Below, in pieces: positions 32,981 through 42,819 of a DNA stretch of 64,000 nucleotides. Origin of the DNA: Acanthosepion esculentum (taxonomy: Eukaryota; Mollusca; Cephalopoda; Sepiida; Sepiidae); the NCBI GenBank assembly GCA_964036315.1, contig OZ038498.1, positions 5,249,778 to 5,313,777 on the forward strand, in the 5' to 3' direction. The translations under genes were made by a program, and so were the position numbers. Each line of letters starts with the position of its first letter. Within the stretch, counting starts at the first letter, position 1. Under the pieces are notes generated by a model. That model was given only the letters and a program-made list of their open reading frames with translations. It was not told where the DNA came from and ran no database searches.

Positions 32981-33347
32981 CAGGGTGTCCATAAAGTTCG
33001 TGTGCACTTTAAAAGATTTATAACTTTATTTGTATTTGCGATAGAAATAATTTGTAAAAAGAATTAGAAGGAAGTAAATCTATATTTTTTAAGGTTTTAT
33101 TGAAATTTTATTTAAGTTTCCACATGTCCTCCATCATTAGCAATACAAAGGGTAATACGATTTTGCAGTTCACGGAAAACATTTGCCAACTGATTTACAG
33201 TAATGCCTGAAATCACATTAGTTATTTTAGCTATACTTAAAACTAGGTACATTAAAATTTGTAACATTTTTTCAGATTATTTCTATCGCAAATACAAATA
33301 AAGTTATAATTTTTTTAAAGTGCACACGAACTTTATGGACACCCTGT
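32981..33347 (-). mobile_element. Mariner-type MITE with 70-bp TIRs and a transposase end
   Basis: Ends CAGGGTGTCCATAAAGTTCG and its inverse are near-perfect inverted repeats of about 71 bp, reaching GCGATAGAAATAAT. TA flanks both sides (32979-32980 and 33348-33349). Between them, minus strand 33210-33120 encodes LANVFRELQNRITLCIANDG and GHVET before a stop, which is the usual C-terminus (…RLQACIxANGGHxE) of DUF4817/mariner transposases. So this is an internally deleted copy of an autonomous element, 367 bp long. Confidence 0.88.
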
Positions 33348-33349
33348 AT

Positions 33350-33502
33350 ATTAGTTTTAATCTGTGAAAGTTTCACAGTTTCCCTACTTGAAAATTCTGA
33401 TGAATCTTAATTCTTAAGTGAATGATTGATTAAGCTCATGGCGAATTCTACAATAATAAAATATTCGCAGAACTTCCTCTATGGCATCGTTAAAAATTTC
33501 AA
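33350..33502. other. AT-rich spacer
   Basis: No recognisable feature. Confidence 0.35.
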
Positions 33503-33503
33503 C

Positions 33504-33716
33504 AAAATATTGCAATAACAATCATAAATATGAATGCTGGTCGTTATTTTAAGAAGTGGGTACAAATGAAACGACATGACACGGCAATACAATATCTGGA
33601 GAAATTCCCTTACCGCTTCGTTAAATATTTGAGCTTTACAACTTTAATAAAATATTGCAATAACAATCATAAATATGAATGCTGGTCGTTATTTTAAGAA
33701 GTGGGTACAAATGAAA
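33504..33716 (+). repeat. Direct repeat, 68-bp units 145 bp apart
   Basis: AAAATATTGCAATAACAATC, ATAAATATGAATGCTGGTCG and TTATTTTAAGAAGTGGGTAC occur at 33504-33571 and identically at 33649-33716. The preceding bases (CATCGTTAAAAATTTCAAC and GCTTCGTTAAATATTTGAGC) are also related, so this is a diverged two-unit tandem repeat. Confidence 0.9.
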
Positions 33717-33942
33717 AAATGTAACAGTGGCAACTTTTCCCATTTCACTGAAACAAAGGTTAAACATGGCTATCTTCCATTCCTGCTTTCATTTTCTCTC
33801 TGAAACCAACCAATGTCGTATTTGCCTTTTCACGCGATCAAAACAGAATAGTTCATTATTTATGAGGTATTGGCATTGAGAGGGCGTAACGATTGTGCGA
33901 ACTAAGAAACTAACGAAGGAAGGGACAAACAAAATTATGATA

Positions 33943-33978
<36 letters not shown>

Positions 33979-35017
33979 CAAGATCACCCAATTCCGCTCC
34001 CATTGTTTCAATATATATTGTTTGATTGATTGATGGATTTTTAGCAACCCTCATTTCAATTTCAAACATTTTCTTGAATTTCATTGGTTGTTAAATAAAA
34101 AATAAGCTTCGAGAAATTTCCATAAGAAAACAGTCAAAATTTGTGCAAAAATAGGCTCAACCGACATAAAAAATATTTCTCAAATTCATCCGTAATTTAA
34201 ATGTTTCAAGAAATCCTATTGGATAAAAAATTAAAAATACAACATTTGCCCACGCATTTCTCAGAAAATTCGCAACAGCTACCAAGCCCCTTTGGAGCCA
34301 ATTTCCTTGTTAAGAAAACTATAAATAGAAATAGTAAACGAAATTTCCTCGCATTTAAGATTCGCACACGCGAAAGATACACACGGGAATTATGTGCCGC
34401 CAAAGAAACAAACTTTCTTTATGAGAGATTGGAAAAATTCATACAACAAACTTTTTCACTCAATATCTTTCATAGAAAAATCTTTTGTCTAATTTAAATT
34501 CAACCTTTTTAATCAAAGGCAGACAACTTTTTAGACTTTGATCATTTCCGAAACAGCAAAGAACTTTTTCTCTAAAATATACATTTGCAGACATCATTAC
34601 AAACAAAGAAATTGTAAATTGTGCATATAAAATTTAATTTGTTGTTTCAAACATGTATTCTTTGTCGTGATTGAATATCGTTACCATTTGGCCATTTCTT
34701 ATAATTTATGTTTGTGGATATTGCATATTTTATTTGCAGCACAATCTTAAATACTCACGCATCCTTCTTAGATCCGCTACAGATTGATTGAACAGCTGTA
34801 ATCGGAATCATAGTCATTGCATCCTTTCGTTGGCGTTACATTTGGCTTTGAATTTAGATTTGTCCTGCTCTTAGACTGATGGTTTGAGTTTGTTTTTCTA
34901 TTTAACCTATAGCTGGGGGAGAAGAGATGGATCTATACCTTTTTACGTGAAAGGAAATATAACGAAACTCGACTGGAAATCCTTCCCAGCCGGTATTCAT
35001 TACATCACCTGAATATG
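33717..35017. other. AT-rich region, (AT)n at 33944-33976
   Basis: No recognisable gene. The 98-codon open frame at 34201-34497 is Lys/Asn/Phe-rich with no family match. GGTGTTTGATTGATTGATGG near 34020 is a short GATT run. Confidence 0.35.
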
Positions 35018-35450
35018 TGTATTTGGTTAAAAATCCCTCTTTTATTCAAGTTTCATTAAAGACAACTAACAACGTACTGCGAAAAGCTTTTTATTACATT
35101 ATTTTTTTTGGTCTTCGCATAAGCTTTTTCTTTTTTGAACTTAAAGTGATTGTGTAAAAACTCTCCAAATGTTTTAAATATTCAAGCGCTTTCGGATTTT
35201 CTATTAGCCATTATCAAGATTTTTTTTTCTTTTTTTAACTGAATATATACATTTTTAGATATGTGTATCTATAGTGATAGGAATGTTTTTTTCATTTTCC
35301 AAACACGGTCAGCACGTTGTGGCTGTGTTCCTAGTTGATATTATTGAGTGTTGGCTTTTTCTTTTTTTGTTGTTGTTATTAATGCTTCTATTATTTTTAA
35401 CCTTTCTTTACATATGGATCAGGTTATTTATAGTCTTATTTTCTACGAGT
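35018..35450. repeat. Dispersed 0.4 kb repeat, copy 2
   Basis: Second copy of the repeat at 31713-32140, in the same orientation. It starts GTGTATTTGGTTAAAAATCC and CAAGTTTCATTAAAGACAAC, which is also the TIR sequence of the foldback at 20865. It keeps AAGCGCTTTCGGATTTTCTA, GCCATTATCAAGA, AACACGGTCAGCACG and TTGATATTATTGAGTGTTGG. Possibly the non-coding 3' part of a Penelope-like element. Confidence 0.7.
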
Positions 35451-35969
35451 ATATGTTGCGGATGGACTTTGGTAAGGTTCTGTGTTTTTTTAAATGGGTC
35501 ATAAGAATTTATTTTATTAAATAAAGACATATTTGAAGATTTAAACAAATGCAAAGTTCAATGACCTTTTTGAGTGTGAACCATTTTTAAAAAAATTTTC
35601 TTTTTTTCTTTTCTTCTTTTTAGCAACTGTCAAATTATTTGCTATGGGTGTAAAAAAAGGAAATAATTCTGATATTTCGCCTTGTCTGAATATCGGTGGA
35701 ATATTATGAAGTTATATTAATATCATAATAATCTTAAGGCTAAAGGAAATTTCGTTTTAAACATAAATAACAGATTCTTGATTATTGCACTGCTATTCCT
35801 TTGACCTCACAAGGTAGCGTTCGTCAATAAAGCGCGTTATTTTCAGTCTGGTTTAAGCAAACGGTAAGTATTAGTTTAAAAAAATTCAGTTTGTTTGTCT
35901 TGTTTTATTTTACGGTATATCAACCTCAATGGGTTATTTAATGCCAAATGTTTTTTAATTGCAGGTAAT
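35451..35969. other. AT-rich spacer
   Basis: No gene recognised. Confidence 0.35.
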
Positions 35970-36250
35970 ATTTTTTCCCCCAAAATGTATTGCTGCTAAT
36001 ATATATATATATATATATATTTTTCAAAAATGTATTGCTGGTAATAATTTTTTCTTCAAAAAATTCATCGATAGTAATATTTTTTTTTACAAAAATGTAT
36101 TGCTGTTATAAAAACCTATTTTTACACTTTCATAGCATTTTGACCCCACTTTGGGGGGTCCACTATTTACCCATAGTTGGGACCCTAACAGATGCTACCA
36201 CCCCGGCTCAGGGTGGACCTGTTAACACCAGCCTGATCAGAGACCTTATT
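35970..36250 (+). repeat. Dispersed repeat with internal 27-40-bp units, copy 1
   Basis: AAAATGTATTGCTG(C/G)TAATA recurs three or four times between 35980 and 36105, followed by a GC-richer end with ACCACCCCGGCTCAGGGTGG. The same layout is found inverted at 59580-59850 (AGCAATACATTTTT units and CCACCCTGACCTGGGGTGG). CCACCC...GGGTGG can form a short hairpin. Family unknown. Confidence 0.65.
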
Positions 36251-36769
36251 GTTGGACGTAGTTTATCGTTTTACTCAGGACGGAAAAATCCAGTTAATTA
36301 ATCCTTAAATTTACCGATAACTACTTCGAAACACATCTTCAGGACAAATATTGAATTTTAAAGAGAATTTAAATTAGTTGTTTACATTTTTTCCAATACA
36401 ATGACGGCTCGACGAGTCGATGAGCGACGAAAAAAGTACTAATGCTTTAAAAATACCCAAAAAGATTATTTATACACTAAAATTAATTTTTCTTTTAATT
36501 CGGATTAGTTTTAGACGATTATCTTTCAAAGTAGAATCGAAATTTGAGTTAAAAGAAGGCATTTAAACTATTTAAAATGTGTTTTTTCTGTGTTTTTTTT
36601 AGAAAGTCTGTGGTAATATCTAAATAATACACGCTGGTTAGCCGCCGTTGTGAATTTTGAAATAAATGTGAGGAAGAAACAAGTATGTATAATAAAAATA
36701 TAATTATCATTTTGAAAAAGTTTACCTAGAAAAAATACAACTATGTTCACAAAAAGGAGGCATCCATAC
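36251..36769. other. AT-rich spacer
   Basis: No gene recognised. Confidence 0.35.
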
Positions 36770-37034
36770 TGTTATGGTCCAAGGTTCGGACCAAAGGAAG
36801 AACAACAACACGAACACAAGAGTAGAAATAACAAAGATATATTACACGAAATAATAATACAAGATGTGAAAGGTGTTAGTATGACTGTCAGTCTGGTTTG
36901 GAGTAAACTACTATCGGCTCGACTCGATTCGTCTCTCTCTCCCTCTTGAGAGGCGTAGTATACATAGTGTTAAGAAGAGTTCATTCTGTAGCTATAGGTA
37001 AGGACCCATAACACTCAGTTTATTTACTTTCCAG

Positions 37035-37080
<46 letters not shown>

Positions 37081-37329
37081 CAGTGTTATGGTCCAGGTTA
37101 CTACCATGGAAGAACAACACGAACACAAGAGTAGAAATAACGAAGATATATTACACAGAATAATAATACAATATGTGGAAGGTGTTAGTATGACTGTCAG
37201 TCTGGTTTGGAGTGAATTACTATTGGCTCGACTCGATTCCGTCTCCTCCCTCTGTCTTGAGAGGCGCAGTATTCATAGTGTCAAGAAGAGTTCACTTTGT
37301 CGTTATCGGTAAGGTCCCATAACACATAC
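36765..37329 (+). mobile_element. Two-LTR miniature element with CATAC target duplication (TRIM-like)
   Basis: Two family-A LTRs in direct order, 36770-37013 (244 bp) and 37084-37324 (241 bp), each TGTTATGG...CCATAACA, are separated by only 70 bp, mostly a (TATC)n tract. The pentamer CATAC lies immediately outside the left LTR (36765-36769) and immediately outside the right LTR (37325-37329), so the pair behaves as one 5-bp-duplicating insertion. Terminal-repeat retrotransposons in miniature look like this. Oddly, the internal 70 bp also begins and ends with the same pentamer, CTCAG (37014-37018 and 37079-37083), which may instead mean two LTR insertions or an inter-element exchange. Confidence 0.78.
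37030..37080. repeat. (TATC)n microsatellite
   Basis: About 45 bp of TATC tetranucleotide forming most of the interior between the two LTRs. Confidence 0.96.
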
Positions 37330-37895
37330 TTACGTTATTTTAATAAATAAGAATTTAAAGGATTGCAGTTTGTATTTTTGTAATGACCTTCACCTTCGAA
37401 AATCATTTTTTGGTAAATACAAAATCGGTATAAACTGTCACCCGAGGCTACTATTATATGAATAGAAATACCTTCAGTCTGATATTAGTTTGTAATTCTA
37501 TTCTTAAAACAATTAAACTTTTTCCTTCAGGGCAATTTTTTCATAAGAGGGATGTTTCAAATTAAAGATAGCTTATAGTCCTGGAACAATGATAGGCTTA
37601 TATCATTGTGATATTGTTGTTCGTCCTGAAAGTCGGTTGTTTCATAATTTAACGTCTATCATTCAACTGAATTTCGTTAAGAAAATAATGTAAAGCCGCG
37701 AAGTTTTCCCCGAATTCTGAAAACCTTTCCTTTTATTAATTTGTTATTACATTTGATCGAAGTAATATTGTATAATGTGAGTTATAATAATTATTACAAT
37801 TGATAATATTGTTACCTCATCATTTTGTGTCATGAACGGCTTTAAAAAGATACTCAACGGGCTTATGGGTGGTCTAGTGTAGGATTATATATATA
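37330..37895. other. AT-rich spacer
   Basis: No gene recognised between the LTR pair and the Tc1-like element. Confidence 0.35.
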
Positions 37896-37897
37896 TA

Positions 37898-39154
37898 CAG
37901 GGGTTGGACAAAATAATTGGAACAGATGCAAATTCCACTCCTATATTTCAAAGACCTATTATATTAAGAACTTTAACTAAAACTTCATAATTGCAGGTTA
38001 TATCTATTATAAATACGTTTATTTATCAAATAATGTCTTTGTCATATTTATTTTTAGAATTTAGTAAAATTTAAGATAAATGCGTGACCTCTCCGAGTTT
38101 GAAAAAGGGCAAATTATTGGAGCTCGCATGGCAGGAGCCTCGATCACTAAGGTTGCTAAACTGTTTGGTTTTTCAAGAGCTACCATATCAAGAATTATGA
38201 CGAAATCCGAGAAACAGGGCAAAACCTCTAGCAACCATAGCAATTTGGGCCGGACTTGCAAACTTACTGACAGGGACCGACGTGCATTGAAACGCAATGT
38301 GGCAAAAAATCATCGGTCTACTGCGGCCAAAGTCACTGCTGAGTTGAATAATCATCTGAATAGTCCAGTTTCTACTAAAACTGTTCGTTGTGAGCTCCAT
38401 AAGGCTGCATATCATGGAAGAGCCGCTGTGAGAAAACCTCTTCTTTCCACTCGCAACATTCAGAAGTGGTTGAAGTGGTGCAGATATTACAATGCCTGGT
38501 CTGCAGACCAATGGAAGCAAGTCATATTCTCAGACGAGTCCAGTTTTTCTCTTTTCCCAACTTCAGGGTGAGTTTATGTGTGGAGGCAGCCCAAAGAAGC
38601 TTACAACCCTGACTGCCTTCTTCTAGCAGTGAAGCATGGAGGTGGATCAGTGATAGTTTGGGCCGCCATTTCATGGAAATGTCTCGGTCCAATAGTTGCC
38701 CTGCATGGTAGAATCAACAGCAAAGATTACCTGAACATTTTAGGAGATCATGTTCATCCAATGGCCCAGACTTTATTCTCTGATGGTGACTGCATCTTCC
38801 AAGACGATAATGCTCCAATACATACTGCTCAAGTAGTTAAGAATTGGTATGAAGAGCATGAAAGTGAGCTAGAACACATGGAGTGGTCTCTTCAATCTCC
38901 AGATATCAATATTATTAAACATTTGTGGTGCATTTTGGAGCAACAAGTTAGAATCTGCTATCCTCCACCGTCATGTCTTAAAGAGCAGGTGTTAATGGAA
39001 AAATGGCTGAAAATTCCTCTGGATGGAGTCAGGAAGCTATATGATTCCATTCTTAGAATTATTAAAGCTGTATGTGAGGTTAAAGGAGAACCAACTGCAT
39101 ATTAAATAAATTTTCTTTGAATTTAACAAGTGTTTCATTTATTTTGTCCAACTC

Positions 39155-39157
<3 letters not shown>
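37898..39157 (+). mobile_element. Tc1-like transposon, 1260 bp, DD36E spacing
   Basis: Ends CAGGGGTTGGACAAAATAAT and (inverse) CAGGAGTTGGACAAAATAAA are inverted repeats of about 28 bp; TA flanks both ends (37896-37897 and 39158-39159). Both flanks are AT microsatellite, so the element landed in or next to one. It encloses a nearly full-length transposase gene (next entry). TIR length and element size fit the short-TIR Tc1 relatives. Confidence 0.92.
38080..39105 (+). pseudogene. Tc1-like transposase with one nonsense codon and a lost catalytic Glu
   Basis: 341-codon frame, normal length for a Tc1-like transposase, that cuts and rejoins the element. Start chosen at MRDLSEFEKGQIIGARMAG, the beginning of the paired-type DNA-binding region (two HTH units; VAKLFGFSRATISRIM is the first recognition helix). 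The catalytic core has IFSDESSF (Asp1), VKHGGGSVIVWAAISW, FQDDNAPIHTAQ (Asp2) and SLQSPDINIIKHLW. Usual sequence at the last block is SPDLNPIEHLW; here Lys replaces the catalytic Glu. 36 residues lie between Asp2 and that position. TGA at 38569-38571, where Arg (CGA) is expected before VYVWR, is the only stop. Inactive, but little decayed. Confidence 0.92.

Positions 39158-39243
<86 letters not shown>
39158..39243. repeat. (AT)n(GT)n compound microsatellite
   Basis: About 40 bp AT then about 45 bp GT dinucleotide at the right border of the Tc1-like element. Confidence 0.97.
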
Positions 39244-39247
<4 letters not shown>

Positions 39248-39987
39248 AAATATAAATTATTTTTGATTTAACTTATCTTTAAGGTTAACATTTTTTCTAA
39301 TGTATAATTTATTTTATCTTATATTTTTATTTTTAAATATTTTTTATTCTTCAATATAACCAATTTAAAAAAATGTTTCTTAATTATAATTTTTAAAATA
39401 TAATCTTAATTAATTTTAATATAAATTGTCTAATTATAACTTATTTTTAATTTATTACATTTATTTTATTTTTAAATATTAAATATATTTAAATATAATT
39501 TATCTTTGGAAGAATATTTTTAAGTAGCAACCTTATCTATATAAATTAAAAAAAAACCCTTTTTGTTCCTCTCTTAGTTTCAAATTAGCACTTCATCCTT
39601 CATATAACCCCAATTGATTGCCATAAAGTTAATATCCAGGTTTCCCTTTAAGGCTTAATACCTTCCACTGACCACTGTCTTGTGCATTTCGTCTGACTGA
39701 AACACTGAAATGGAGAAATTCTGTATTAATTTTTCGACAGCTGTCACAGCTAAATTTCTAATTCCAACACAAACTCTGTCTATATACTGGGGTTGAATAA
39801 GACTGACGAAGTTTCCGTCGGTTGAAATAGGTCTATTCCACATATGAAGTAATTTTGGATTTTATGGTTTACTTCTATTTATTTGCTTTGTAATAATAAA
39901 TACATTGAGCTCTTTTTGTGGACCAGTTTTAATATTTTATATTACTAGGATCCAGTCAGATTATATACCAACGAATTTATTACCTTT

Positions 39988-39990
<3 letters not shown>
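39244..39990. other. Very AT-rich region; one 62-codon minus-strand frame
   Basis: 39244-39540 is composed mostly of A and T with TTTTAAATAT-like motifs. The frame at 39843-39655 (minus) reads MWNRPISTDGNFVSLIQPQY and is not recognised. CTGACGAAGTTTCCGTCGGT then TGAAATAGGTCTATTCC at 39809 has a weak hammerhead-like look (CTGACGA...GAAA), without a good helix II. Confidence 0.35.
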
Positions 39991-39991
<1 letters not shown>

Positions 39992-40048
<57 letters not shown>

Positions 40049-40096
40049 GTGGGCTCAGCGGCGACAGTCTTTTTCATGCTTAAACAAAATGTTAAG

Positions 40097-40170
<74 letters not shown>
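39992..40170. repeat. Two (AT)n microsatellites around a 50-bp unique segment
   Basis: AT tracts at 39992-40044 and 40100-40170 enclose ACGTGGGCTCAGCGGCGACA and TGCTTAAACAAAATGTTAAG. Confidence 0.95.
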
Positions 40171-40174
<4 letters not shown>

Positions 40175-40387
40175 TTAATCATTGTGATAACTAGAAAACG
40201 TGATATATTATTAGAAAATTACTTTTTACTTATTGACATACCTACATATGGGCGTATGCAAATAGCTACTGCTTTGGGTTGAAATCGAAAATGAAAGAAA
40301 TCTCGGGTCTACATGTCTTCCTCCTTGGATTGACTTAGCACTGTGGACAATGTTAACTGAATATTATCATTGGTTTTGTTGGCGTAC

Positions 40388-40388
40388 A

Positions 40389-40467
<79 letters not shown>

Positions 40468-40468
40468 C
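40388..40468. repeat. (CA)n microsatellite
   Basis: About 74 bp of CA dinucleotide ending in ATATAT. Confidence 0.97.
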
Positions 40469-40509
40469 TATGACTGAATAAATTCATTTATAACTGAATA
40501 AATGCGAAA

Positions 40510-40885
40510 TTGGAGCTGAGTTCTCCCACGAGAATTCTGGAGTTAAAAAGGCCCCAACTGTACTTTAGAGTAAATTACACGTTGTTTACTCGTTCTCTCA
40601 CCAGAACGAGATGTGACACAAGGTCTTTTTAAAGTGGGGACCCGAGCGCCTGCAACCGAGCGGGGAAAAAAATTGCCCATAGCCCGCGCAACCGTCACTT
40701 GCGCTGGTCTCGGTGCGAGCACCGATCCCTCCCTCTTGTGCAATGGGAGGGCTCGGCCTCGGGAAGCTGTCCCCCGGGCTGGGCACCTCTTAGTATTATT
40801 TTCTCAGTTGCCCCTCTGCCATGAGCGCACTCTGTCCAAGGACAGAGACGCAACTGAGAGATGATAAATAATGCGAAATCCCTCC
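40510..40885. other. GC-rich island with several hairpins
   Basis: Strikingly more GC-rich than its surroundings. Hairpins visible by eye: CTCGTTCT/AGAACGAG around 40588-40610, TCTCAGTTGC/GCAACTGAGA spanning 40801-40859, and nested in the latter CTCTGTCC/GGACAGAG at 40829-40846. Open frames exist on both strands but with no recognisable protein. Candidates are a structured repeat (LTR or SINE family unknown to me) or a non-coding RNA; I cannot decide. Confidence 0.4.
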
Positions 40886-41240
40886 AAAGAGGAATTTACG
40901 CGGTATTTGCTCAATATCTGTATTATATATTATCGACTTCATTACTGTTATTTTATTTTATTCAAGGATTGTTTTGATTTTCATATCAAAAATAATTCTG
41001 TTTAGGAATATTGTCTTATATATGCAGAAAAGTGTTTGAAATATACATTTTACTTCATTTTGATTTCAATTTTTTCACCCTAATATTTTTCATTCATGCA
41101 AATACATATATTTTTTTCTGTCAACACAAATGTTATTCAGTTTCACCATGTTTCATTTGTTTAAAAATGGCTAAAATTCTAATGTTTAGCTATCTGAATA
41201 AATACAATTGTTATCTTTAATATTTATAACCAATTTATGA

Positions 41241-41456
41241 ATGAAATATTCATTTAAAATTTTTCTTTCATATATCTTACTTTTCGAAGTGATAGCGAGC
41301 GGGCGAAACTTGAAAGTAGGGAAAAACTATGACAAAACAAAGTTAAAAAAATTATTGTGTCCGATAGGACATCATCGGATAAAATGTGATGTTTACATTG
41401 ATCTGAATGAAAAACCATTAGACTATATACTAAAAACATTGCGTAATTCGACGTAA
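41241..41456 (+). CDS. Hypothetical small protein with signal-peptide-like start
   Basis: 71-codon frame, ATG to stop. The first 20 residues (MKYSFKIFLSYILLFEVIAS) have a Lys then a hydrophobic core and small residues, like a secretory signal peptide with cleavage after IAS. The mature part would be basic, with two Cys in LLCPIGHHRIKCDVYIDL, and would end LDYILKTLRNST. I do not recognise the family. It could be an intact single-exon secreted peptide gene, one exon of a larger gene, or chance. The strongest point is the ordered signal peptide; there is no evidence of promoter or expression. Confidence 0.3.
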   Translation: MKYSFKIFLSYILLFEVIASGRNLKVGKNYDKTKLKKLLCPIGHHRIKCDVYIDLNEKPLDYILKTLRNST

Positions 41457-41960
41457 TGTCAAGGTTAACAAGCTACATTTCTACATTTAAGTCTATCCCA
41501 CCACCTAAAAAAATTAACATAAAACAAAATAACTCTTACATTGAAATTGTTAAAATCTCAGCTTCCATGTTCCTTGGTGCGCATGTGTAGTTGCATCACT
41601 TTAGTTCTATGAAGTCCTTGTTGCGGGGCCGATGAGGATGTCGCCCCTGCAAGCTTTTAGAAGAAAGGTGTGAACAGCCAAGACAATGATGGGACAAAGG
41701 CAGAGGTTTAAAATACAATAAACGTCGATTTTATTTATCCAAAATGAGCAAGAGTGTACTATCTGGAGAAATATGTTTGAATCGGTGTCGGGTCTGGTAT
41801 GACTGGTTTCCTTCAGGGAAAGTTGTTTCGGTCGTGTCGGTGAAACGAGGGTAGAGTTGATAGGCGGCGGTATCTGGTCGACTGTCGGATTGGAGAATTG
41901 TCGGCGGCAGTAGCTGGTTGGCCGAAGACGCACGAAGACTCGTTGGGTCGGTTAAGACGA
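41457..41960. other. LINE-derived scrap and unassigned flank of the tandem array
   Basis: TACATTTCTACATTTAAGTC and TATCCCACCACCT at 41475-41508 duplicate 44190-44223 of the L1-Tx1-like LINE. From 41600 on, the minus strand contains AATAAA-type signals (GGATAAATAAAATCGACG) and no recognisable protein. Confidence 0.45.
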
Positions 41961-42530
41961 GTTCCTAAACAGGAGCAGAGTCAGAGTAGTGTTACGACTT
42001 CCAAGGTGGATCTACCGCGGAGACGGGATCGCGCCGAAGGGTAGCACTTGACGTAGGCGAAATCCCTAAACAGGTCCGAGTCAGTGTAGTGTTACGATTT
42101 CCAGGGCGGATCAACCGCGGAAACGGGATCGCGCCGAAGGGTAGCACTTGACGTAGGCGAAATCCCTAAACAGGACCGAGTCAGCGTAGTTTTACGACTT
42201 CCAGGGCGGATCAACCACGGAAACGGGATCGCGCCAAAGAGTAGCACTTGAAGTAGGCGAAATCCCTAATCAGGTCCGAGTCAACGTAGTGTTAAGACTT
42301 CCAGGGCGAATCAACTGCGGAAACGGGATCGCGCCGAAGGGTAGCACTTGACGTAGGCGAAATCCCTAAACAGGACCGAGTCAGCGTAGTCGTACGACTC
42401 CTAGGGAGGATCAACCGCGGAAACGGGATCGCACCGAAGGGTAGCACTTGACGAAACTGAAGTCAGAGAGGCGATACGTCTTCCAGGGCGGATCGACCGC
42501 GAAAACGGGATCACGCCGAAGAGTATTCTC
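41961..42530. repeat. 100-bp tandem array, about five and a half units
   Basis: The landmark CCTAA(A/T)CAGG starts at 41964, 42065, 42165, 42265 and 42365, i.e. spacing 101 then exactly 100 three times. Each unit contains CGAGTCAGCGTAGTGTTACG, ACTTCCAGGGCGGATCAACC, GCGGAAACGGGATCGCGCC and GTAGCACTTGACGTAGGCGA. The last units are shortened and diverge after 42430. GC-rich compared with the background. It lies just beyond the 3' end of the minus-strand L1-Tx1-like LINE. Confidence 0.93.
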
Positions 42531-42819
42531 TCGACGAAGCACCGGATGCTCACAAAGGTAGCGTACTACACTTTGATCCTGGCCTCCAGGCCGAGCAGTG
42601 TATTTATTGTATTTAAAATACAATTAGGGCTCAAGGCCAAAATGGGGAGGCGTTGAGGCTGGTCGTCACTATCTTATACCTAGCTAATCTGATTCACGAC
42701 CCATTCACACATTACAGTTTCCACATTCACCGCAAGAACTCGTCCGTCACCAATCAATCCTCCATCCACCATTATACCGCACCCTCTCAAGGGGAACCGA
42801 CAAAACGCGCCCCCATGCC
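42531..42819. other. Flank between tandem array and LINE 3' end
   Basis: Contains TGTATTTATTGTATTTAAAA and CGAGCAGTG, and further GC-richer sequence without coding signal. GGATGCTCACAAAGGTA at 42545 resembles CGATGCTCACAAGGTACGG at 47259, beyond the other side of the LINE. Confidence 0.4.

Noticed and set aside
36743..37312. Open frames sharing EEQHEHKSRNN and IIIQ(D/Y)V(K/E)GVSM(T)VSLVW in the two LTR copies and at 1122-1376
   Set aside because: The similarity follows from the DNA repeat (LTR). The frames start and end at different places, and no start context or domain is shared.
39809..39845. Hammerhead-like CTGACGA...GAAA
   Set aside because: I could not form a helix II of more than a few bases between the two conserved boxes, so I left it as a passing note.
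41961..42530. CRISPR-like or rDNA spacer array
   Set aside because: The whole 100-bp unit is repeated, with no repeat-spacer alternation and no rRNA sequence nearby.
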